Part shown: positions 24,766-32,349 of the stretch, in pieces
Layout: every line of letters begins with the position of its first letter
Numbering within the stretch: position 1 is the stretch's first letter
Origin: Massilia arenae
GTDB taxonomy: Bacteria > Pseudomonadota > Gammaproteobacteria > Burkholderiales > Burkholderiaceae_D
Direction of reading: 5' to 3'
DNA: 32,456 nucleotides
Assembly (NCBI RefSeq): GCF_008014745.1
Contig: NZ_VPFD01000018.1
Span: forward strand, 123,033-155,488
The notes under the pieces: generated by a model
Database searches by the model: none
What the model was told of the DNA's origin: nothing
What the model saw: the letters and a program-made list of their open reading frames with translations, nothing else
Translations under genes and position numbers: made by a program

Positions 24766-25878
24766 ATGATCGACTTGAATCGGCGCGGCCTGGTCATGGC
24801 CGCGGGTGGTGTGCTGGCGGCCGGCGCGGTGGGCATGCCGGCCTGGGCCAATCCCGAACGCAAGCTGGGCTATGCGGTCGTCGGCCTGGGCGGCTATGGA
24901 CTGGGCCGCATCATTCCCCAGTTCAAGGAATGCCAGCACAGCCGCCTGGTGGCGCTGGTCAGCGGCGATCCGGCCAAGGCGAAGAAAGTGGCGGCGGAGT
25001 ACGGCTTGCCCGAACGCGGCATCTACGATTACAAGAATTTCGACAGCATCCGCGACAACCCCGACATCGACATCGTCTACATCTGCCTGCCCGTCTTCAT
25101 GCATGCCGAGTACACGATCCGCGCCGCGCAGGCCGGCAAGCACGTGATGTGCGAAAAGCCGATGGCGATCAGCGTGGCGGAATGCGAGCAGATGATCGCC
25201 GCCTGCCGCAAGGCCGGCAAGAAGCTGATGCTGGGTTATCGCTCGCGCTTCGAGCCGCACAATGTCGAGGCGATCCGCCTGGCGCGCAGCGGGGCCATCG
25301 GCAAGCTGCGCTACTTCCGCTCCGAACACGGTTTCACGGCGCGCGACCCGAATACCTGGCGCATGAAGAAGGCGCAATCGGGCGGCGGTTCGCTGATGGA
25401 CATCGGCATCTATGCGTTGCAGGCGGCGCGCTACACGACGGGCGAGGAGCCGGTTGCCGTATTCGCCAAGGAAACCACCGACCGCAGCGATCCGCGCTTT
25501 AGCGAGGTCGAAGACATGATCGACTTCCAGCTCGAATTCCCGTCTGGCGTCATCGGTTCGTGCATGTCGATGTACAGCGCCAACCGCAACCAGTTCGTGC
25601 TGATGGGTGACAAGGGGCGGATCGAACTGGAACCCGCCACCGCCTACAGCGGCCAGCGCATGTGGGTCGGCGGCGAGCGCAGCGACAAGACCCTGGTCAC
25701 GCCGCCGCCGGGGCCGTATGCGAACCAGTGGGTGGGCCAGCTCGACCATATGGCGCAATGCGTGAAGGATAACCGCGAGACCATCGTGCCGGGCGAGGAA
25801 GGCTTGCGCGACATCCGCATCATCGAGGCTGTTTATCGCTCGGCGCGAGAACAGAAACGAATCAATCTGCGTGGCTAG
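24766..25878 (+). CDS. Tat-exported Gfo/Idh/MocA oxidoreductase (glucose-fructose oxidoreductase-like)
   Basis: A 370-residue protein. It starts with a twin-arginine-like signal (LNRRGLVMAAGGVLAAG) ending near AWANP. An N-terminal Rossmann domain follows (YAVVGLGGYGLGRI, about 36-50), the lysine motif MCEKPMAISVAE, and a C-terminal domain with SGGGSLMDIGIYALQAARY. These are the features of periplasmic glucose-fructose oxidoreductase, which keeps NADP bound and converts glucose plus fructose to gluconolactone plus sorbitol. The exact sugar is inferred. AAGGAG lies ten bases before the ATG at 24766. The divergent lactonase could open the product lactone, as gluconolactonase does in Zymomonas. 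Confidence 0.88.
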   Translation: MIDLNRRGLVMAAGGVLAAGAVGMPAWANPERKLGYAVVGLGGYGLGRIIPQFKECQHSRLVALVSGDPAKAKKVAAEYGLPERGIYDYKNFDSIRDNPDIDIVYICLPVFMHAEYTIRAAQAGKHVMCEKPMAISVAECEQMIAACRKAGKKLMLGYRSRFEPHNVEAIRLARSGAIGKLRYFRSEHGFTARDPNTWRMKKAQSGGGSLMDIGIYALQAARYTTGEEPVAVFAKETTDRSDPRFSEVEDMIDFQLEFPSGVIGSCMSMYSANRNQFVLMGDKGRIELEPATAYSGQRMWVGGERSDKTLVTPPPGPYANQWVGQLDHMAQCVKDNRETIVPGEEGLRDIRIIEAVYRSAREQKRINLRG

Positions 25879-25937
25879 TCACCGACGCTGTTTTTCGGTT
25901 ATAAAGTGCCATTGACCGTGGTGCAGGGTAAAACTCA

Positions 25938-26747
25938 ATGCTTGAGGCAGTAAGGAAAGGACGGCGGCGCATGGTTGCGGGAGTGGCGGTGGCATTGGTC
26001 GCCATCCTGCTGCCCGCCGCGCACGGTGCAGACCTGATGAACGAGGCCAGGGCCCGCGGCGTCCTGCGCATCGCCGTCGAGGGTACTTATCCGCCCTTTA
26101 ATTTCAAGGATCCGAAAACCGGCCACCTGACCGGCTACGACGTCGAGGTCGCGCGCCTGGTCGCCGCCGGGCTGAAACTCAAGCCACAGTTTGTCTTCAC
26201 CGAGTGGAGCGCCATCCTGCCGGCCGTGACGTCTGGCAAGGTCGATGCCGCCATCAGCCAGGTGATCATCACGCCGGAGCGCGAGCAGGCCTTCGACTTT
26301 TCGGTGCCTTACACTTATTCGAGCTTCCAGCTCATCGTGCGCAAGAACGAGCGCGCTACCTATCGCAGCCTGGCCGACCTCAAGGGCCGCAAGCTGGGCG
26401 TACGCCAGGGCAGCGTGTTCGAGCAGCAGGCGAAAGAGGTGAAGGGAATCGAGGTCAGGAGCTACCCGGCCGTGCCCGAGAACCTGCAAGACCTCGCCTT
26501 CGGCCGCATCGACGCCTCGCTCGACGACAGCCTGATGGTGAATTACCTGCTGAAGCATTCGGAACTGCCGATCAAGGCCGGGCCACGGGTCGGCAAGGAT
26601 GCGCGCATCGGCATCGCCATCCGCAAGGGCAATCCGCAATTCAAGGCGGCGGCCGACAGGATACTCACCCAGGCGCGCGCCGACGGCACGCTGCGCCGCT
26701 TGTCGCTCAAGTGGTTCGGCATCGACGCCAGCAGCGCCACGCGCTAG
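25938..26747 (+). CDS. Amino-acid-type ABC transporter solute-binding protein (family 3)
   Basis: A 269-residue periplasmic protein with an N-terminal basic and hydrophobic signal (RRRMVAGVAVALVAILLPAAHG). The mature part follows the family 3 pattern: GVLRIAVEGTYPPFNFKD, LTGYDVEVARLVA, WSAILPAVTSGKVDAAIS, TPEREQAFDFSVPY and GRKLGVRQGSVFEQQ. It would bind a polar amino acid or similar ligand and deliver it to an ABC permease, but no permease or ATPase gene is adjacent. The next gene runs in the opposite direction, so this is a single-gene unit. Confidence 0.92.
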   Translation: MLEAVRKGRRRMVAGVAVALVAILLPAAHGADLMNEARARGVLRIAVEGTYPPFNFKDPKTGHLTGYDVEVARLVAAGLKLKPQFVFTEWSAILPAVTSGKVDAAISQVIITPEREQAFDFSVPYTYSSFQLIVRKNERATYRSLADLKGRKLGVRQGSVFEQQAKEVKGIEVRSYPAVPENLQDLAFGRIDASLDDSLMVNYLLKHSELPIKAGPRVGKDARIGIAIRKGNPQFKAAADRILTQARADGTLRRLSLKWFGIDASSATR

Positions 26748-26761
26748 TTAAGGACGGCGCA

Positions 26762-26798
26762 CAAAAAAACAGGCGCGGCCTGCGTTGCGGGCCGCGCC
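26762..26798 (-). terminator. Rho-independent terminator of the Gln-rich protein gene
   Basis: A nine-bp stem GGCGCGGCC/GGCCGCGCC (26772-26780 and 26790-26798) with a 9-base loop is followed on the minus strand by TGTTTTTTT. It lies 20 bp after the stop codon of the minus-strand gene and supports that gene being transcribed. Confidence 0.88.
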
Positions 26799-26817
26799 AT
26801 GCGTGGTCGATGCCACG

Positions 26818-27213
26818 TCAACGGTTCTTGTCCTGCTTGCCGTCCCAGTCGTTCGTCTGGTCCATCTGCCGGGACGCGTTGCCCGGCGACCCACGGTCAC
26901 GACTGTCGAGGTCGGCGTTCAGGTCGTCCAGAGCCGGGGTTCCGCCCGAGGCATGCTGGCCGCCTTGTTGCTGGTTCTGCCGTTGTCCGCCGGCGCTTTG
27001 CTGATTGCCGCGGCGCTGTTGCGGATCTTGCTTCTGATCTTGCTGCTTACCTTGTTGCTGGATACTGCTGTCCTGCTGCTGGCCGGCGTCTTGCTGCTTC
27101 CCGGCACTCTGTTGATTGCCGGTACTTTGCCCGGCGCGGCTTGCTGCCGATCCCTTCTCGTCCAGCTCAGGGTAGTTCGGCGCTTTATTGCTATGACCTT
27201 TGTGTTCACCCAT
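26818..27213 (-). CDS. Gln-rich, intrinsically disordered small protein
   Basis: A 131-residue protein of unknown function. It starts MGEHKGHSNKAPNYPELDEKG; the core (about residues 29-86) is built of short Gln runs separated by Gly, Asp, Ser and Lys, for example AGKQQDAGQQQDSSIQQQG. I count about 28 Gln in 131 residues, with very few hydrophobics. No signal peptide, membrane segment or known domain is seen, so it is probably disordered and cytoplasmic. AGGAAACG just before the ATG and the strong terminator downstream support a real gene despite low complexity. It resembles small hydrophilic stress-type proteins in composition only. It converges with the solute-binding protein gene. Confidence 0.7.
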   Translation of the reverse strand: MGEHKGHSNKAPNYPELDEKGSAASRAGQSTGNQQSAGKQQDAGQQQDSSIQQQGKQQDQKQDPQQRRGNQQSAGGQRQNQQQGGQHASGGTPALDDLNADLDSRDRGSPGNASRQMDQTNDWDGKQDKNR

Positions 27214-27361
27214 GTTCGTTTCCTAGCACTGGTGTCTGGAAGATCCATGCTACGCCGATGGCGGACCTCGCCAATCAGCGGATTGGTGGAGACTTCGTAG
27301 GATTTATCAGACAAAGTCAGCAGTAAAACGGGAAGTCAGCAGGACGCCGGAACGAGGCTCC

Positions 27362-29038
27362 TTACATATTCGGGTAGTTGGGGCCGCCGCCGCCTTCCGG
27401 TGTGACCCAGACGATGTTCTGGGTCGGATCCTTGATGTCGCAGGTCTTGCAGTGCACGCAGTTCTGGGCATTGATCTGCAGGCGGTCGCCGCCATCCTCG
27501 CGCTTGACGAACTCGTACACCCCGGCCGGACAGTAACGCTGTTCCGGGCCGGCATACTTGGCCAGGTTGACGTCGACCGGCACGCTCGGGTTCTTGAGCG
27601 TCAGGTGGACCGGCTCGTCCTCGCGGTGGTTGGTGTTCGAGATGAACACCGACGACAGCTTGTCGAAGGTCAGCTTGCCGTCCGGCTTCGGATAGGCGAT
27701 CGGCTTGAAGTGCGACGCCGGCTTCAGGCATTCGTGGTCGGCGTGCTGGTGGTGCAAGGTCCAGGGCGCCTTGCCACGGAACACGATCTGGTCGATGCCC
27801 GTCATGATCGTGCCCAGCACCAGGCCCTTGCTCATCCACGGCTTGAAGTTGCGCGCGATATGCAGCTCTTCATGCAGCCACGATTTCTCGAAGGCGGCCG
27901 GGAAGGCGACCAGCTCGTCGGCCGAGCGGCCTTCGCCCAGCGCTGCAAAGGCCGCTTCGGCGGCCAGCATGCCGGTCTTGAGCGCGGCGTGGCTGCCCTT
28001 GATGCGGCTGGTGTTCAGGAAGCCGGCGTCGCAGCCGATCAGGCAGCCACCCGGGAAGACGGTCTTCGGCAAGGATTGCAGACCGCCAGCGGTAATGGCG
28101 CGCGCGCCATACGAGATGCGCTTGCCGCCTTCGAAGAAGCCGCGGATGTCCGGGTGGGTCTTGTAGCGCTGGAATTCCTCGTACGGCGACAGATAGGGAT
28201 TCTGGTAACCCAGCCCCACCACATAGCCGACCGCGACCAGGTTGTTTTCCAGGTGGTACAGGAAGGAGCCGCCATAGGTGTCGTTCGGCAGCGGCCAACC
28301 GGCCGTGTGGATCACCAGGCCCGGCTGGTGCTTGGCAGGGTCGATTTCCCACAGCTCCTTGATGCCGATGCCGTAGGTTTGCGGATCCTTGCCCTTGTTC
28401 AGGTCATACTTCGCCATCAGCTGGCGGCCCAGGTGGCCGCGCGAACCTTCGGCGAAGAAGGTGTACTTGGCGTGCAGTTCCATGCCGAGCTGGAAGTCCG
28501 CCCCTGGCTCGCCTTCGCGGTTGACGCCCATATTGCCGGTAGCCACGCCCTTGACCGAGCCATCCTCGTTGTACAGGATCTCGGCGGCCGGGAAGCCCGG
28601 GAAGATTTCCACGCCCAGGCTTTCGGCCTGCTGGCCCAGCCAGCGCACGACGTTGGCCAGCGAGACGATGTAGTTGCCGTGGTTTTTCAGCGCCGGTGGA
28701 ATGGCGAACACAGGCGTCGAGATCGACTTGGTCTCGGTCAGGAACATGACGCGGTCTTCGGTCACCTGCGTGTTCAGCGGCGCGCCTTTTTCTTTCCAAT
28801 CAGGAATCAGTTCGTTCAGCGCACGCGGATCCATCACCGCGCCCGACAGGATGTGGGCGCCCAGCTCGCCGCCTTTTTCCAATACGCAGACCGATACTTC
28901 CTGGCCTTTTTCCGCAGCCAGCTGCTTGAGCCGGATCGCCGCGGACAGGCCGGCAGGGCCGCCGCCGACGATCACGACGTCGTATTCCATGGCTTCGCGC
29001 GGTCCGTATTGTTCGAGGAGGTTGGTTGTCTCTGTCAT
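27362..29038 (-). CDS. Electron transfer flavoprotein-ubiquinone oxidoreductase (ETF-QO)
   Basis: A 558-residue membrane-associated enzyme that passes electrons from reduced ETF to ubiquinone, linking acyl-CoA dehydrogenases to the respiratory chain. The N-terminal FAD site is VVIVGGGPAGLSAAIRLKQ (about 21-39), followed by the family's CVLEKGGELGAHILSGAV. The C-terminal ferredoxin-like segment has four cysteines (about C503, C527, C530, C533, in RYCPAGVYEF and NCVHCKTC) for one 4Fe-4S cluster. The ATG at 29038 is the first that gives the family N-terminus; the ribosome binding site is weak. It is divergent from the SDR gene across 206 bp holding an inverted repeat. Confidence 0.95.
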   Translation of the reverse strand: MTETTNLLEQYGPREAMEYDVVIVGGGPAGLSAAIRLKQLAAEKGQEVSVCVLEKGGELGAHILSGAVMDPRALNELIPDWKEKGAPLNTQVTEDRVMFLTETKSISTPVFAIPPALKNHGNYIVSLANVVRWLGQQAESLGVEIFPGFPAAEILYNEDGSVKGVATGNMGVNREGEPGADFQLGMELHAKYTFFAEGSRGHLGRQLMAKYDLNKGKDPQTYGIGIKELWEIDPAKHQPGLVIHTAGWPLPNDTYGGSFLYHLENNLVAVGYVVGLGYQNPYLSPYEEFQRYKTHPDIRGFFEGGKRISYGARAITAGGLQSLPKTVFPGGCLIGCDAGFLNTSRIKGSHAALKTGMLAAEAAFAALGEGRSADELVAFPAAFEKSWLHEELHIARNFKPWMSKGLVLGTIMTGIDQIVFRGKAPWTLHHQHADHECLKPASHFKPIAYPKPDGKLTFDKLSSVFISNTNHREDEPVHLTLKNPSVPVDVNLAKYAGPEQRYCPAGVYEFVKREDGGDRLQINAQNCVHCKTCDIKDPTQNIVWVTPEGGGGPNYPNM

Positions 29039-29135
29039 GGTTGTTAGTGTGCTCTTAATGAGGCAATCTTGAAAATAGCACGAGTGTGCGGGTTTTTGCT
29101 GTTCAATGCAACTTGCGCGCCATTGTAAAGGCAAT

Positions 29136-29155
29136 ATTAGATGAGGCAATCTAAT
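29136..29155. promoter_or_regulatory. Operator-like inverted repeat between ETF-QO and SDR genes
   Basis: ATTAGAT-GAGGCA-ATCTAAT is a perfect 7-bp inverted repeat with a 6-bp spacer. Its right-hand part, ATGAGGCAATCT (29141-29152), is repeated at 29058-29069, 83 bp away and near the ETF-QO start. The size fits a TetR-type or similar dimeric regulator acting on both divergent promoters. The regulator is not in the window. Confidence 0.5.
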
Positions 29156-29244
29156 ACTGGACATTTGTGGGATCATTATGCTTTCGCAATCAGAACCTGG
29201 CGGGTGAGGTTCTTGGCCAGCACGACAGCATTGGGGAGCGGGAC

Positions 29245-30021
29245 GTGGGAATCGAAGTCAATTTCGAAGGAAAGATTGCAATGGTCACCGGTGCGTCGAG
29301 CGGACTCGGCGCGCGCTTTGCGAAGGCGCTGGCCGGGGCCGGGGCCCAGGTCGTGCTGGCGTCGCGCCGGGTCGAGCGCCTGAAGGAATTGCGCGCCGAG
29401 ATCGAGGCCGACGGCGGGGCAGCGCACGTGGTGCGCCTCGACGTGACCGACCTGGGCAGCATCAAGGCGGCGATCGCGCACGCCGAGACTGAGGCCGGGC
29501 CGATCGACATCCTGGTCAACAACTCGGGCGTCTCGACAACCCAGCGTTTGCTGGATGTCGGCGAAGACGACTATGGCTATATCATGGACACCAATCTGCG
29601 CGGCGCCTTCTTCATGGCCCAGCAGACGGCCAAGCGCATGATCGCGCGCGCCAAGGGCGATCCGCGCAAGCAGCACCGCATCGTCAACATCGCCTCGGTC
29701 GCGGGCCTGCGCGTGTTGCCCCAGATCGGCGTGTACTGCATGAGCAAGGCCGGCGTGGTGCAGATGACCAAGGCGATGGCGGTGGAGTGGGGCAAATACG
29801 GGATCAACGTCAATGCGATCTGCCCCGGCTACATCGCCACCGATTCGAACGAGGATTATTTCGACACCGAGCCGGGCCGCAAGCTGATCGAGATGTTGCC
29901 ACGCAAGCGGCCGGGCAAGCCGGAAGACCTCGACGGGCTCCTGCTGCTGCTGGCGGCGGAAGAAGCCCATTTCATCAATGGCGCGATCATCACGGCCGAT
30001 GACGGGATGACGGCGCAGTAA
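29245..30021 (+). CDS. Short-chain dehydrogenase/reductase (3-oxoacyl reductase-like)
   Basis: A 258-residue classical SDR. The cofactor motif TGASSGLG is at about 15-22, NNSG replaces the usual NNAG, the catalytic serine is in NIASVAG (about 151), and the active-site pair is Y164 and K168 (YCMSK). It would use NAD(P)H or NAD(P)+ on a hydroxyacyl-CoA or similar substrate, consistent with its neighbours ETF-QO and an acyl-CoA thioesterase. The GTG at 29245 is chosen because GGGGAGCGG lies just upstream and the family start (VNFEGKIAMVTG) follows; 26 upstream codons look non-coding. It is followed after 24 bp by the thioesterase gene. Confidence 0.9.
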   Translation: MGIEVNFEGKIAMVTGASSGLGARFAKALAGAGAQVVLASRRVERLKELRAEIEADGGAAHVVRLDVTDLGSIKAAIAHAETEAGPIDILVNNSGVSTTQRLLDVGEDDYGYIMDTNLRGAFFMAQQTAKRMIARAKGDPRKQHRIVNIASVAGLRVLPQIGVYCMSKAGVVQMTKAMAVEWGKYGINVNAICPGYIATDSNEDYFDTEPGRKLIEMLPRKRPGKPEDLDGLLLLLAAEEAHFINGAIITADDGMTAQ

Positions 30022-30045
30022 TTTTTTTGGAAGCAGAGACCGGGA

Positions 30046-30468
30046 ATGAGTAGCAAGAAGTGGGTTCACACCATGCGCATGCCGATTCGTTGGGGCGATA
30101 TGGACGCCATGGGGCATGTCAATAACACGAATTATTTCCGCTATATCGAGTCGGCCCGCATCGCCTGGCTGGAACAGGTGGGCGGCCTGCCGGATTCGCG
30201 CGCGGAAGGGCCGGTGATCGTGAATGCCTCGATGAATTTCCTCAAGCAATTGACCTATCCGGGAGAGATCGAGGTGCGCACCTTCGTGGCGCCGCCGGGC
30301 CGCTCGAGCGTCGAGGTGTCGCACGAGATCCGCCTGGTCGGGGCGGACGGCGAACCGGGCGACCTGCACGCCGACGGCGTCGCCAAGGTGGTGTGGGTCG
30401 ATTTCAGGCTCGGCAAGTCGGCGCCGTTGCCGGAATCCCTGCGCGCCGGGCTGCCGACCGCTTCGTGA
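30046..30468 (+). CDS. Hotdog-fold acyl-CoA thioesterase (4HBT family)
   Basis: A 140-residue protein with the 4-hydroxybenzoyl-CoA thioesterase signature: RMPIRWGDMDAMGHVNNTNY, including the aspartate expected at the active site, then FRYIESARIAWLEQVGG. It would hydrolyse acyl-CoA thioesters; chain-length preference is not evident. It is probably co-transcribed with the SDR gene (24 bp apart), forming a small fatty-acid or acyl-CoA metabolism unit with the divergent ETF-QO gene. A GC-rich repeat follows the stop, but without a T run. Confidence 0.92.
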   Translation: MSSKKWVHTMRMPIRWGDMDAMGHVNNTNYFRYIESARIAWLEQVGGLPDSRAEGPVIVNASMNFLKQLTYPGEIEVRTFVAPPGRSSVEVSHEIRLVGADGEPGDLHADGVAKVVWVDFRLGKSAPLPESLRAGLPTAS

Positions 30469-30953
30469 ACGCACGCCGGGGCTGCGCCGGCCTCGGCGCT
30501 GTCCCGCTTCATTGACTCCCGCCGCGCACGCGCGCAATTGTGGCAACGCCACGATACAAGGTCCGCTGTCTCAGTAATTAAGTGTATTCGCCCATTTGCC
30601 ATCCAGCGATCGATGGCATGCCATGGCTGTGCTCGCCAGTCACGGTCGGTATGGCGTCGTTCAAATATTTGTTTGATATCTTATGATCGCCGATTGGCGA
30701 ATGCGGCTGTGAATAACTGTCTATATGCTGTGTTGACGATAGCGTGTCGCGTAGAAACTCTGTTTCCATGAATGCATCGAATAATTCCGGTTCCGTATTT
30801 TTTATACCTGGTTCAATTTCTGAGTGGTAAAAATCTTTGTTTATTTGAGTTGATGAAATAGCCAGCAGAAAATATTTTCCTGAAGTGATGGAACTCATTG
30901 GCCATTGGAATCCTCCAATGACCTCATTTCATCATTGTGTAAGGAAAGATTCT
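30469..30953. other. 485-bp intergenic region with an A+T-rich core
   Basis: From about 30570 to 30950 the base composition falls clearly below the rest of the window. It holds one low-confidence minus-strand frame (30578-30898) and a perfect hairpin CATTGGA-ATCC-TCCAATG (30903-30920). No transposase, tRNA or terminal repeat is seen. Confidence 0.6.
30578..30898 (-). CDS. Possible 106-residue orphan protein in A+T-rich DNA
   Basis: An open frame of 106 codons beginning MSSITSGKYFLLAISSTQIN and ending GWQMGEYT. Its composition is ordinary and protein-like, but I recognise no family. Codon use is A+T-rich, unlike every neighbour. A GGAGG (30916-30912 on the minus strand) is 13 bases from this ATG, too far. 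It is better placed for an ATG at 30905 in another frame, which stops after 30 codons. It may be a recently acquired orphan, a broken gene, or chance. Confidence 0.25.
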   Translation of the reverse strand: MSSITSGKYFLLAISSTQINKDFYHSEIEPGIKNTEPELFDAFMETEFLRDTLSSTQHIDSYSQPHSPIGDHKISNKYLNDAIPTVTGEHSHGMPSIAGWQMGEYT

Positions 30954-32300
30954 GTGAACAATTCCACTCGACTCCAACCGAAAGCCAAACTCATGGTGCT
31001 CGCCCCTGTGTTTGCCGCACTTGCCGCCTGTGGTGGCAGCGATCCAGCCTCGATTGACCCGGCCAGCATTTCCCTGGCAGAAGTAGAAACTTCAGTTCGT
31101 CCCGCCGATTATGCTCCTGACACCGCTGCCACTACCGCAGCGGATGCGCCCGTTACCGATGCCTCGCCGGATGGCCAGTCCGTCGCCGACGCCCCTACGA
31201 CCGCCGCCGACGCCCCTGCTGCGGCCACCGAAACCCCCACTGGCAACAAGTCGCTGGCAAGCGTGACTGCCGTGGGTGGCCGAGATCCCCTCAAACAACC
31301 GTTTGCCAGCAACAGCATCTGGAATATGCCGATCGGTAGCGGTGCACGGTTCGTGCGCGCCAACCTGAATTCGCGTCCTGGCAACAATATTTGGGCACAA
31401 ATGCCCGGCATCGACGATGAAAAAATCATCCTCAAGCCAACCGCGCCGCTGGTGAATATCAACTACAGCAGTGCCGCCTGGACCGGCAGGAATCGTTGCA
31501 GCGCAACGGGCGGCCTGATGTACCAGGTGCCGATGCCCAGCAATTACGTCATTCCCAACACCAACAAGAACAGCTCGGCCGTGTTCCTGATGAGGGATGG
31601 CCGCACACTGGTGCAAACCCAGCCAGTGGCGCGCTGCACCGCCGGCGGACCGGCGACATCATTCGCCAAGTTCTCCAACGTCGACCTGTACGATTCGGGC
31701 ATTACCGGGGCGCACGGCGGCTCGGGCCTGTCGGCCATCGGCGGCAGCATCCGCCTCGGGGAGTTGCGTCCTGGCACCACAACCGGTCCGCGCCATGCGC
31801 TGAAGGTCAATGTGTACGCCAAGGAAGCGTTGTTCAGGTGCACGACGCGCAGCGCTTGCTCGCGTTGGCCGGCAACGACCTCGGACAGCTATGCAGTCGG
31901 CTGGTACGGCAGCGCCACCGGTAACGGCAACACCGCCATGAAGATGGGCGCCTTGCTGGCGATTCCCGGCAGTACCTCGATCACCTCGCTGCGCCTGGAA
32001 ACCACGCCGGCCAAGCAACTGGCGTGGACGCTGCAGAACTATGGCGCCTACATTGTCGACGACACCTATGCTCCTGGTTTCGATATCAGCGCCGAAGACG
32101 GTCCGGACGGCTCGAAACGCGCTGAGTTCAGGCGCGATTGGGGTTTCGACATGAACCAGAAGGTCCAGGGCAATACCGCCTGGATGCGTGACATCCAGCG
32201 CCTCATGCGCGCATTGAACGTGGTCGACAACAATAGCCCGACCAGCATCGGTGGCGGCGGCACCCCGCGCCAGCCACTGGCGCCTGCGATCGCACCGTAA
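30954..32300 (+). CDS. Putative surface or periplasmic lipoprotein of unknown function
   Basis: A 448-residue protein beginning at GTG 30954 (AAGGAAAG six bases upstream). It has a lipoprotein signal peptide (LMVLAPVFAALAAC) with the lipobox LAAC and a following GGSD. Residues about 25-100 form an Ala/Thr/Asp/Pro-rich linker with repeated TTAADAP-like segments. The folded domain begins near GRDPLKQPFASNSIWNMPIG and includes many Gly, Ser and Asn, with four later cysteines (NRCSATG, ARCTAGG, FRCTTRSACS) that may form disulfides. The PFASNSIWNMPIG start reminds me of unannotated secreted proteins near polysaccharide genes, but I cannot assign an activity. It is monocistronic with a strong terminator. 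Confidence 0.8.
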   Translation: MNNSTRLQPKAKLMVLAPVFAALAACGGSDPASIDPASISLAEVETSVRPADYAPDTAATTAADAPVTDASPDGQSVADAPTTAADAPAAATETPTGNKSLASVTAVGGRDPLKQPFASNSIWNMPIGSGARFVRANLNSRPGNNIWAQMPGIDDEKIILKPTAPLVNINYSSAAWTGRNRCSATGGLMYQVPMPSNYVIPNTNKNSSAVFLMRDGRTLVQTQPVARCTAGGPATSFAKFSNVDLYDSGITGAHGGSGLSAIGGSIRLGELRPGTTTGPRHALKVNVYAKEALFRCTTRSACSRWPATTSDSYAVGWYGSATGNGNTAMKMGALLAIPGSTSITSLRLETTPAKQLAWTLQNYGAYIVDDTYAPGFDISAEDGPDGSKRAEFRRDWGFDMNQKVQGNTAWMRDIQRLMRALNVVDNNSPTSIGGGGTPRQPLAPAIAP

Positions 32301-32320
32301 GTTCCTCGCTAGAGTACGAG

Positions 32321-32349
32321 CCGCCGCATGAAAATGCGGCGGTTTTTTT
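32321..32349 (+). terminator. Rho-independent terminator of the lipoprotein gene
   Basis: A perfect 9-bp stem CCGCCGCAT/ATGCGGCGG with a GAAA tetraloop is followed by seven T. It lies 21 bp after the stop codon. From here to the right edge (32350-32456) I see no gene, only a 27-codon frame. Confidence 0.95.
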
